Of a DNA stretch of 64,000 nt, positions 48,458-59,332 are shown in pieces (within the stretch, counting starts at the first letter, position 1; each line of letters begins with the position of its first letter). The stretch comes from Amoebophrya sp. A120 (taxonomy: Eukaryota; Sar; Dinophyceae; Syndiniales; Amoebophryaceae). Below the pieces are notes generated by a model, which worked only from the letters and a program-made list of their open reading frames with translations, searched no databases and was not told where the DNA came from. The translations under genes were made by a program, and so were the position numbers. The DNA lies in assembly GCA_905178155.1 (NCBI GenBank), contig CAJINV010000009.1, positions 620,001 to 684,000 of the forward strand, written 5' to 3'.

Positions 48458-50803
48458 ATGAACAACTCCACGAACTATTGGCAGCGGGCCAATGACAAGG
48501 GCAAGGAGAAAAAGAAGGAAAATCCTCGGGTGTACCTGGATGTGCAGATCGGGCGCCGAACCGGTGGTCGCGTGGTATTCGAGCTATTCCTCGATGCCAC
48601 GCCGACGATGGCCGAAAATTTCCGGCTTTTGTGCACCGGGGAAAGGGGACGCAGTCCGTTTTCGAAGAAAGATCTGACCTACGCGGCGAGCAAGATAACA
48701 ACCATCGAGCGGGGAATCGGCTTCACTGCCGGTGACTTTGTCCACAACACGGGAAAGACGCTGGGAGAATGTATGAATTTGATGTTCATCTGGCGTTTGA
48801 TGATAAAAAGATATCAGTACAACTGTTACGCAGGACGCGCATACTTGTAGTACTTATTTGCATCAGGTACCAGCGTGCTACTTGTGATATTGGCGATCGT
48901 TTTCATTCACCTGTTCTGTGGTGATGTCGTGACCTTCGAAACTTGTTCTCTAAATGAATCTGAAAAAAACAGGCGCGTTTGGCAACCCAGACGGTTTCCG
49001 CTCGGAGGGGTTCGGGGTGCGGAAGCACGCCAACGCCGGAATCTTGTCCATGTATGTGGACGAGGACAAGCGACGGTGTCACTCGAAATTCCACGTCACC
49101 TTCAAGAAGGCACGGATCCTGGACCGGAAGCACATCGTGTTTGGCTATGTGGTGGACGGTATGGACGTCGTGCGTGCGATCGAGAAAGTCCCAGTGGAAA
49201 CCAACGAAACGCCGCGGGTTCCCGTGGTGATCACAGGCAGTGGGGAGTTGAAGCCGGAGGAAATCCAGGCACTCGCAGAAAAACAAAAGAAGGCGAAGAT
49301 GTATCAGCTGAACATGGCGAATGGTAGTGAAGAAATTAACTTCAATAGCTTTTTTCAAGAACCCGCGGACACAAGCATTTTTGTCGTTTTTCGTAAGAAG
49401 TTCGCTCAGGAGGTGCTCGATCACTCTTATGGCCAATTAACCAAAATTGGAATACGCACTTCTGATTCTGCTCGGATCTACGATTAGTGATTTCCATTTG
49501 ATCTAGTAGAACTAGCCTGTGCACCCGCCTGTCTGAAGAAAATAGTATTTTTCGAATAATCTCCACTACAGTCGGCGCGGACCTTCTGATGAACCCAAAA
49601 CTGAACGCCAACGCGGCCTTTGCCGCGAAGGAGGGCGAGGAGCCGGCGGAGGACGAGATTGCGTTCGACCCGTCCAGCGCCGCCGGGCCGCGGATGCAGT
49701 CCCCTGACCCGGACGGGGACGAGGACTCCGACGAGGAGGAGGATCCCGAGGTGGAGAAAATGCGAAAAAAGCTCGCGGAGGAGTCAGAGTCGGACGACGA
49801 CCAGGACGGCGCCTTTGGCCAACGCAAGATCCAAAAAGTGGTGCCGCAGCTGGGCGCGAAGAGCAGCGACGGGAGCTATTTGAATCAGTCGGGCGAAAAG
49901 TTGCTTGCGGACGAGCTCGCGAAGGGCTTTGAGGAAGAGGGTGAGGACGGTGGTGACGGTGCCCCACAGATCGGAATCAAGATAAAGAAAGTCGCTGGCG
50001 GACGAGGCGCGGCTGCGTCTTCTTCGTCAACCGGTGGATCACGACACGCAGGGGCGAGCAGTTCTTCAGCCGTAGTTCCCGGCGCACAGCCTGTGGAGAA
50101 CCGGAAGGACCGACTAGCGAATCTTCGCCTGAAGATGAACCAGGGGCGACAGCAGAACGTGACGGCGGTGCTCGAGGAGAAGAACAAACACGACAAGGGG
50201 ATAATAACGTACTACAAGTACCAGCAGGAGAACAAGGACAAGGCCGACAAGAAGCAGCTACAGGACGAGTTGGCGGAGTTGGTGGAGGAGGGGAAACTGA
50301 ACCCGGACGCACTGACCGCACGGCGGCGGGCCGCCGCGCCCAAGGGGAAGGAGTACCTGCAGGAGCCGATGGAGATCTCCATGGCGAAGGAGATGAAGAA
50401 GCGGAAGAAGATGACTGCAGATGAGAACATCGCGTACAATGTGTTCAACCAGGACTCGCTCTACCGCGCACAGGAGAAGCGCAACAACGAGATCGTCTTC
50501 GACCACCACTCCTACCAACAGCAGAAGAAGGAGCTGGGCGAGGACGTGTTCTACAACGACCGCGCGCAGTACCTGGTGTCCGGGTTCAAGGAGACGCCGG
50601 CAAATAAGCAAAAGTTCCTGGACGCCATGGCCAAGGCGGAGGAAAAGAAGAACGCCTTCTCCCGCCGCCGCACGCACGTCGACGACGCGGACTTCCAGCA
50701 CATCAACGAACGAAACCGGGTGTACAACCAGAAAATGGACCGCTTCTACGGCGACCACACGCTGGAGATCCGCCAGAACCTGGAACGCGGAACCGCCTTG
50801 TAG
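48458..50803 (+). CDS. Degenerate cyclophilin fused to SYF2 splicing factor
   Basis: Exons 48458-48770, 48973-49323 and 49572-50803 are joined by two GT-AG introns in matching phase and total 632 codons including the stop. Residues ~24-205 are a cyclophilin fold (FRLLCTGERG, NAGILSMYVDED, KHIVFGYVVDGMDVVRAIE). The catalytic residues are lost: the usual FHRIIPGFMCQG segment reads TTIERGIGFTA, the SQFFI segment reads SKFHV, and the Trp before LDGKH is Ile. It is therefore probably inactive as a prolyl isomerase. Residues ~395-631 match SYF2 of the spliceosomal NineTeen-related complex (ENRKDRLANLRLKMNQ, RRRTHVDDADFQHINERN, QKMDRFYGDHTLEIRQNLERGTA). The acidic linker starts VGADLLMNPKL. It probably acts in the spliceosome. 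Two separate genes remain possible, since an ATG lies at 49589. Confidence 0.82.
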
Positions 50804-51899
50804 TGAGCAGTGCGGTTGGATTTTCTTCTTTTGCTGGTCTTCAGCAACACGGAGCGCGAGCTTTCGCGTTTTTTGTATCACACGAAATCTGAACAATGAC
50901 CCAAGAAGTACTTATTAGTATTCATTTCATGACGTACACGTCTACAATGAAGCAGCGTCGCGTGCGTGGTACCTTACTTTAAGAGCCGTGCACTATCAAG
51001 AGCTCCATTCCCTCCAAATATCGTGTTCCTTCATTTCCCCGAATTGGAGAGCTAAGTAAGGAGCTTTAAGTTGTATCTTCAACAAGACGACTCATTGCAA
51101 TCAGGGAGACATGGGCTGCGCTGCTGCATCATGAGCGCTTTCAGTTCTGAAGGGATGTGGCGGTGTAGGAAGGAAATTAGATGAAGAGCGAAGCAGAGTG
51201 AACGTTGAACGAGGAGCAGTTGCGATAGAGCCGCTGTTTCAGACCCTAAGCGATTTACAATTTTGTTTTTCTAGGAACGAAGAGGGAACAATAAGGATCG
51301 TGTATATATGTGCTTCAGCTTTTCCAGATGAAGTACAAGGAGGTTCAAATTCGTTTATCGAGAAGGTAATATCAGCAGTCCAGTAAAAGCAGCTGATCTA
51401 CCTGAGTCTTGACGTTTTGGTGCTATGTAAGAAAGTATCTATGCGTGTCTGGTGCTCGGTGTGATGTTTGTTTTCCGTCCCTGTTCACTGTGTCGTGTCG
51501 TGCTGGTGCTTGCTTGACGGCGCGAAGCGGTAGTGGCGGAAGTGCGAGCGTTTCCTTCTCCTCGCCCTGGCCTAGCTTAGGTGGTCGCACATGGAATTGG
51601 GGAACGATGTCGCTGCGGTGTGGTGGAAAGCTGCGTCGAAGCATTCTGGGGGGCTGGTGAAGACAATGCTTTCCACGAGCGGAATTATGTTCGGTCGTGT
51701 GCGGCTCCGGGCTTTTTGTTTGCTCGCGTGGTCTTCTTGACGACGGGATGCAGCAGCAGCACTGATTTTGGACGTCAGCGGAGTGAGACATTGTCAAAGC
51801 AGGCCGCCCTGTTCTTGTGCAGTTCCGGTGGCCCAAAAATCACAAAACGACGCTGCTGCAGCTGCCCCTTTGAAGTAAGAAGCAGGCCGCCTGCCCAAT
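50804..51899. other. Intergenic stretch, no gene recognised
   Basis: Short frames only. GC content rises in the last ~400 bp before the flippase start, perhaps as leader or promoter sequence. Confidence 0.6.
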
Positions 51900-54800
51900 A
51901 TGCTGCGAACGACGAAGACGAACGGGAACGGCAGCAGCTCATCTTCCTCCACGCAAAACAACAACCCGAATCCTCACATGAAAGCTTCCCCAGCCATGTC
52001 GGCTGCAAGTGCGAAAAGCAGCAACGAATCCCTGAGCGTGCTGGGACTGAAACTCGGCGGAGGGGGGAACAACAAACGTAAGTCTCGAAGTAAGCAGCGA
52101 GGCTCCTCGGGTGGATCTCTCAGTACTGGCGACCACGCCACAGACAAAATAACGGGCTCGATGCAGAGTGGGGTAAAGTCCACCGCCGTGAGTGGACACG
52201 CGAATACCAGTGCGAAATCGAGCCAAGAAAAGGAGTCTCAGTCGCTGATCCAGATGTTTCAGGGCTTCAAATTTGCCGACCCCAACGCGGGCCGAAAAGA
52301 TTCCTACTACATTGAGTGCGTGACGAACCAACCAGATAGTTCCAACGTGCGACACAAGAACTACGTCCGCACGGCCCGCTATAACGCTTTGACCTTTCCC
52401 TTCGTGACGCTTTGGGAACAATTCCACAACTTCGCGAACTGCTACTTTATCGTCACCGCCGTTCTGCAGATGATCGAGCCGATTTCCGATTCGGACGGAC
52501 AGCCAACCATCCTCGTCGGCCTGATGCCGGTCCTCGCGGCGGTTGCAGTTCGCGAGTGGTTGGAAGACCGAGCGCGGAAACGCAACGACTACCGCGAGAA
52601 CCACCAGCTGGTGGATCGGTACACCCAAGACGGCGACATCGTCGAGACCGAGTGGCAGGACCTGTCGGTGGGCGACGTCATCCGCGTGAAAAAGGGGCAG
52701 CAGTTTCCCGCGGATTTGCTGCTCCTCGCATCGTCCGACAAGGACCGCGAGCAGGTGTTTGTCGAAACGAAAAATCTGGACGGGGAGACCAATTTGAAAA
52801 CGAAGGTGTGTCTCCCCCAGATCTCCTCCAAAAAGTGCCTCAACGGGAAGGACGACGCGAAATCGATCGCGAAACTGCGGCTCCGAATCAAAGTGGAGCC
52901 TCCCTGCACGGCGCTGTATTCGCTGAACGGGCAGATCTTTGTCCAAGACGAGGTCGTGCCGCTCTCCGCGGACCAGCTGCTGCTGAAAGGGTCGTCTTTG
53001 CAGTCTGACTACGCCATCGGGTGCGTGATCTACTGTGGACACTTCACCCGGCTGCTGTTCAACGCGTCGAACGTCTCCCAGTACAAGCTCGGCATCATCC
53101 AGCGGTGGTTCAACCGGCACGTGATCCAGATCTCCGTGATGCAGGTGCTGTTCAGCATTTTCGTGGCCAGCGCGGAAATAACCGTGTCCGCGAGCTCCTG
53201 GCCGTGGTACGCGGACGAGGATGTGGTGACCGATTTTTTGACCGGCTTTGGCCGCTGGTGGGTGATCTTCGGCCGGCAGACGTTGATGCTGACCTTCTTT
53301 GTCCCCATTTCCGTGATCATCACCGTGGAGATCGTCCGCGTCGTGGTGGCCTGGTTCATGGCCCGCGACGAGGAGCTGATGGGGGACCAGGAAAATCTGG
53401 AAGACGGGGCGAAGGCGCAGTCCACGTCGGTGCTGGAGGACCTGGGCTCGGTGTCGCACATCTTCAGCGACAAGACAGGGACGCTGACGGAGAATTTGAT
53501 GCTCTTTTCCTGCATCGGCCTGCCCAACGACATCCGGGACGGTGCGTGGTACAACAACCCGGCAAATCACGTCGACGCCAAGGAGCGCGCGAGCATTTCC
53601 GAGGGGGACATCAAGCGCATGCTGGGCGTGAACCAATTCGAAGAGAAAGCGACGCAAGGGCAGCTACCACCTTACATGGACACTTATTTCCCGATCAAAC
53701 GCGTGGAGCGCCTCTTCATGGGCGGCGACCAGGACCGCGAGGAAGTGCCACCGCAGTCGCCCGCCGCGAAAGCGAAATTCGCGCTCGCCGCGCTGAAGAA
53801 CAAGACGCAGGCGGCAGTGTTTGGCGGGGTAAGTGCCGCAACTGCCGTGACAAACGGAGAGGAAACCGCTGCTCGCGCAACCGGTCCTGTATCGAGGGTC
53901 GAGGGCGATAGAGGAGAAGAAGGCGCAGCGGAAGAACCCGAGAGGACGGGCTCTTTCTTCCGCCTCACCTCGGGAAGCCTTATGTCTTGGAGTAGTAGCG
54001 ACAAGAAGAGCGACGCTCTCGAAAAAGTGGAGACGAAAGCCGAGCTCTCGCCAGCAGCGGATAGTGTGGAGGGAGTGGGCAATCCCGGAGAAAACAGGGA
54101 CTTCGATGATCAAGCCGTGCGGATGGTACTTACATCGGAACAGCGCAGCGGCCTTGCTTGAAATTTCATTTTTGTCTTTTCCATCCTTGTTCTCGTGAGC
54201 CCTGAGCTGTTGACGTGGTTCGTATCTCGATGCTTTCTATCTATCAAAATAACCACAAGTGTAAATAAGTCCTTCGCTACCACGTCGAGCAGTTCTACAT
54301 CTACTACTTGTGGTTTTTAGTCCGCTATTAAACAAACATGACACCTAGATGTTCTATTACGTGTTGAACCTGGCCCTCTGCCACACGGTTATTCTGCAGA
54401 AGCAGGACACGGGCGAGGAGAAGTTCGAGGCGTCTTCGCCCGACGAGCTGGCGCTGATTGCCGCCGCCCAGGCCTTTGGCTTCCGGTTTTTGGGTCGGCC
54501 CAACGCGGACACGATTCGGATCGGATTTTCCACCAAATTTGCCCGGTGGCTGTGGCCCTACGAGTTCGACGAGGAGAAGCACCGCGAGCTGTTTCACGAG
54601 TCCCGCGAGGACTTGGACGAGATCATGAAGGAGTCCAGCAGCTCCTCTGACGGACCCAGCTATTTCTTGGACTTTGAAGTGCTAGACGTGTTGGAGTTTG
54701 ACAACGTGCGGAAGCGCATGTCCGTCGTCATCCGCATGCCGGCTGATCTCGTTCCAAAGGCGAACTTCTTGTTCGGCCCGACGGCCAAAAGCGCGACGCT

Positions 54801-57800
54801 AAACTCCAACCCGACGACGTCGACGTCGCAGCAGCACGGGGTCTTGACCAGGAGTAGCAGTAGAGGTGGGATAAAATCCACTAGCACGGTCAGTGCAGGT
54901 GGCGCGGCGACAGTGTCTGTCCCTGATGGCCCCGATGGAGGTGGAGCTGCAACTGGGACCACGACAACCCAACATCAGGCACACGCGTTTGACCAGTTCC
55001 GCAACGAAAGAACGATTTTGTTGACCAAGGGAGCAGACAACTCCATGCTGTCTGTTGGTTCGTTGGAGCAGCCATTCGACGAACGCCAGTGGTTGGACGA
55101 CCACATCTTGGACTTCGCGAAGAAGGGGCTGCGGACGCTGCTGCTCGGCTACCGCTGGCTCTCCACCACCAAGCAAGCCACCTGGTCGGAGAGGTACAGC
55201 CAGTTGCGGGGCAGTATTGACCTGTCCGAAGACGATAAGAAGCAGCAAACCCTGGATATGATCAACGAGATGGAACAAAACCTAAACCTATCCACAGAAA
55301 AAAACCCATCCACATCCAATTTGTCATGCAAAACATACATAAAATTCTGTGTCTGTCATGCAAAAAATGGATGTGGATCGGTTTTTTTCTGTGGATAAAA
55401 CCTCGTCGGCTGCACGGGCGTGGAGGACAAGCTGCAGGACCAAGTGCCGGAAACCATCGCGCAGCTGCAGGCCGCCGGGATCAAGTTCTGGGTGCTGACC
55501 GGAGACAAGGTCGAAACCGCGATCCAGATTGGCCAAGCGTGCAACCTGCTGAACGAAGGGACGTACAATCTCGTTTTGACAACTCCCGACGCGAGCGACG
55601 TCGAGGAACGGCTGAAGGAGTTCCAAATCTGGCTCGACGCTGCCGAAATCTTGCAGTTCGCAATTCAGCTATCACCCTTATTGACGTAGGGATGAAATCG
55701 GTTCTTCCTCTTTCTCTTGCATTTTGAAATGCATCAAAACACTATGGCTATGCATCTGCGTGCGCTGCTGAGGAGACAGCTGTCGTTCCACTTGCCAGAT
55801 GACGCGATGGAACAATAGCTACTTACTTCTAGTGCAAGAATCCTGGCATACGAATCACAAGAGCAGGACAAAGATATGTATGCGAGGATATTAGATCGCA
55901 ATATCAATATGTGATGTGAAGATGTGCGCGGCCTTCAACATCGATATTGTTCTTAAAACACAGTATGACGGTGAAGGTTCCGACTTCATCAGATTTTTGA
56001 CGCGATACTGTTCAGGCGAGGAAGACTTGGTTTGGTCCGACGACGAGATCACCCAATCCGAGGAAAGTGAAAGCCACTCGCAGTATGAAAATACATACGG
56101 CCAGCAGATGCCCTCGTTGGTCCTGAATCAAGCCGACACGAACTCGCCAGCAACATCTTCAGTCGCAATCGGAGGCGCGACGTTCCAGCAACAGCCAGAG
56201 GTACCACTCCTCGGCCCATCAGGAGATGACAGCGGCTATACAGCAGGACGCTCTTTCGCGCCTGGGTCGATAGCGTCCACCTCTTCGACAGCAGTGGCGC
56301 AGCAGCGGGCGCGGCAAACCGGACTGGAAGGCGTGCAGGTCGGCGACGTGGTACTTGCCCCGTATGATCCGAGTGGACCACGGAACACTGCTGCGAGCTC
56401 CGGGCCCGGAGGTACAACCACGGGTGCTGCCACAGGCAGGAGGAAAAGCAGCGCTCACCACCACGAGCATCACCACCATCACCATCACCACGCCACGACA
56501 AAACACATGGTGCGTGCGGAGGACCTGTCGCGGGTGGTGCAGGCGCAAACGGTCGCAGTTGGCACCCAGCCGAGCAGCTCTTCGACCTCGCCACCTCCCG
56601 TAGCACACCAGCATAGCTATCAGCATGAACTTCAAGTAGTGGATCACCCGTTTCCCGCGGTGACGCCGCGCCGGGGCGTTGACCGAGGAACATTTCAGTC
56701 CAGCACCAATTCCAGCGCTGCAGTAGGCAACATAGTGGTCCAAACGCCAACGCGAGCAGGTGGCCCTTCGTTGCCGCACGCCAACTCGCGCGACAAACTC
56801 ATCGCGCGACACATCAGCCGAGCCATTTCGGGTGACAGGCTGATGCAAGACATAGACATGCCGCCCGGGGGGGATCACTACAGTACGACGCGGGCGGATC
56901 CACAAGCGCTTCCCTCGGTCCGCCTTGACTACGACGAGACCACGGCACCGTCGCAGACGCCCGGCCGGCCCACGCGGGCGAGCCACACGCTTCCCACGGA
57001 ATCGGCGTCCAGTCGGTGGTCCCGGACGCTGCGCGCGTTGCGTGGCAGTGCCTCTGGCGTGGATGACACGCCACTGAACCAGATGAAAAAGGAAGAAGGC
57101 CGCTTCTTTCTGTCGAAGCGAAAGAAGCAGATGATAAGGGAGGGTATCCGGAAGCGCTACCAGCAGATCCAGGACCGGCTGGTGACGTTCTCCAGTGCGG
57201 GTCTCGGCGTAACTGGTTCGTCGAACAATCGCGACACCGCCGCATCGTCGTCGTCAAGCCAGCAGCTTCAGCCAAGCAGGATCTCCGCTCTTGGGCAGAC
57301 GCCGCCAACTCCGGCGACAGGTTCGCGAACGACACTGCAACCGCCAGCACAGCTGCACCAGAGTGGAATCAGCGCTTCGCAGCCGATCTCCACGCTTCAC
57401 AGCACGCCACCGCACGGCAGGAGTACAGGCTGCGCGGCAACTTCCAGGTCCGGACAAAAGCCACACCTTCAGCTTCGCGCCGCCGGGGACCAGACGAGTG
57501 TGAATTTCGAAATAGATCCAGGTGACCTACCTCTATCGCAAAACTACGGTGGACTTGAAACACCGACCGCGGCAAGCCGCCGAACGCAGGCTCGCCAGTC
57601 GTTCAAGCTGCCTACCTCTCCGTCACGGCCTGGCGACTTGATGACGGGCCCGGGCGGTGCGCCGCCCTATTCTAGCGCCATGATTCACCGCGTGATCGAC
57701 CCTAGTTCTGGCGAGATAATTGCGACCACCGCCCGTAGCCGCGAGGCTTCTCTCTTTGATACGACGAGCCAAGCGGAACGAATCACGCGCAGAAGGCAGA

Positions 57801-59332
57801 TGGATCGTGGACGCAGCCGCACCTCGATGCAAAAGAGCACCTCGGGAAGTCGTGTCTTTCAACATCACACAAGCACTTTAAGCCGACAAACGCAACAAGA
57901 CGACGGCGCTCCCGGGGGCCAGGTACTTTTACCAGAACAGCAAGAAGAAAACTTGCTCCAGGTCTTCAGAAGCTGCGCCATCACTATCACGGGCGACGTT
58001 CTGGCAGTTATCCTGCAGTCCCGCAAGCTCCGGCGCTTCTTTTTCCGTATTGCGCTGCAGAATTGCAGCGTGATCATTGCTTGCCGCGTGTCACCCATTC
58101 AAAAAGCGGACATTGTCGCGTTGTCCCGCCGTTACCGCCAGTCCGACCACAACGCCATGCTCGCGATCGGCGACGGGGCGAACGACGTGGGCATGATCTT
58201 GCGCGCGCACGTCGGCGTCGGGATCTCGGGGAAGGAGGGCGCCGCCGCCGCGAAGAGCGCAGACTTCGCGATTTCCCAGTTTAAGCACCTGAAGAAACTG
58301 TGTTTCGTTTACGGCCGGGAATCTATGCGGCGTAATGCGCTCTTCGTCTACTACTCGCTTTACAAAAACGTCGCGTTTTCCATGCCGTCCGTGTTTTTCT
58401 CGATGGTGAGCCGTTTCTCCGCGCTGGACCTGTATGACCCATGGGTGAAATATCCAGGAAAAAACACCCATCCACATCCAATTTGTCATGCAAAACATAC
58501 ATAAAGTTCTGTGTTTGTCATGCAAAAAATGGATGTCGGTGGGTTTTTTTCTGTGGATATGAAACAGATTTTCAACACAGTGTTCACCTTTCTGCCCATC
58601 GTCCTGTACACCATTTTTGACCGCGAACTGCCCTACTACTACCTCCTCAACGGGCCCCCGCTGTACCGGCCCCTCCGATTCGGTGTCCCCTCCACCGGCA
58701 CCGTGGCTTTCTGGTACTGGTTCTGGCAGGGCTGCTGGTGCGCGTTCATCTGTGCGGTCTTGCCCATGTGGCTCTTCGACGAGGCGCCGGAGCTCGCGGG
58801 AACGCCAGCGGGCTACCACGTCGGAACGTTGGTTTTCACGTCCGTGATCTGCTCCGTCACTGCGATCCTCCCCATCCACCACAACATCTACTTCTACTTC
58901 ACGATCCCCGGCCTCGCGATGGGGCTGCTCACCTTCCTGTGGGTCTGGATTCTCGTTTCCGAGACGCAGATGATCGGGTACCGAAGTACCATGTACCGGA
59001 CCTACTACCTGCTGACCTGGACCGTCGGATCGCAGTTTTTCCTGATTCTCATCGTCACCACGCTCTTCGCGGTTCTGCCACACTACATCTACTTGCTGCG
59101 GGGCGTGTTCTTCCCGGACGGAGTGCGAATCGTGAAGGAGAGGATAAAACTCCGGGTACACGACGTGCTCTTGCTCCCGGACGCCACGAACGCCAACACT
59201 GGGCCGGTGATCGTGCCGCACAAGCGCCAGATCCGCTTCGAAGATTTGTACGAGCCGGAGGTGAAAAGCAGGCAGCTAGGGGCGGGTGCGCAACAGCCTT
59301 TGCTGACGGCGGAGACGAAGAATGCAGTATAG
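51900..59332 (+). CDS. P4-ATPase phospholipid flippase with very large insert
   Basis: Exons 51900-54125, 54349-55288, 55403-~55685, ~55993-58450 and 58565-59332; about 2,224 residues, versus ~1,100-1,300 for typical P4-ATPases. Seen in order: a disordered N-terminus (~115 residues); [19 protein letters not shown] and [10 protein letters not shown] at TM1; [11 protein letters not shown]4 [11 protein letters not shown]; the phosphorylation site DKTGTLTEN (coded ~53469); the nucleotide-binding [15 protein letters not shown]; then a Ser/Thr/His-rich stretch including a nine-residue HHEHHHHHH tract; the hinge [10 protein letters not shown] (coded ~58168); and TM5-10. P4-ATPases flip aminophospholipids to the cytosolic leaflet, usually with a CDC50 partner, which is not seen here. 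Intron 1 is GT-AG; introners E7 and E8 make introns 2 and 4. The junction of exons 3 and 4 is a guess. Confidence 0.88.
55289..55397 (+). mobile_element. Introner element E7 (109 bp, family A)
   Basis: It starts TATCCACAG and ends CTGTGGATA, with ~29-bp inverted arms. Direct repeats AAACC lie at 55284-55288 and 55398-55402. Removing 114 bp restores the P4-ATPase motif as [15 protein letters not shown] (family form resembles LLGATAIEDKLQ). TGTCATGC occurs twice inside. It is ~92% identical by eye to E8. No GT-AG placement is possible. Confidence 0.96.
58451..58559 (+). mobile_element. Introner element E8 (109 bp, family A)
   Basis: It starts TATCCAGGA and ends CTGTGGATA. Direct repeats TGAAA lie at 58446-58450 and 58560-58564. 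Removing 114 bp joins [15 protein letters not shown], as expected before TM7 of a P4-ATPase. TGTCATGC occurs twice. Only about nine of 109 positions differ from E7 in the same gene. Confidence 0.96.

Noticed and set aside
51939-53657. 572-residue antisense frame (with similar ones at 3132-4394 and 8409-9746, minus strand)
   Set aside because: They lie opposite well-supported exons, are Arg/His/Val-rich, and arise from GC-rich third codon positions of the real frames.
7528-58559. Autonomous transposon encoding a transposase
   Set aside because: The elements are 109-308 bp (436 bp for the doubtful one) with no coding capacity; any transposase must be encoded elsewhere.
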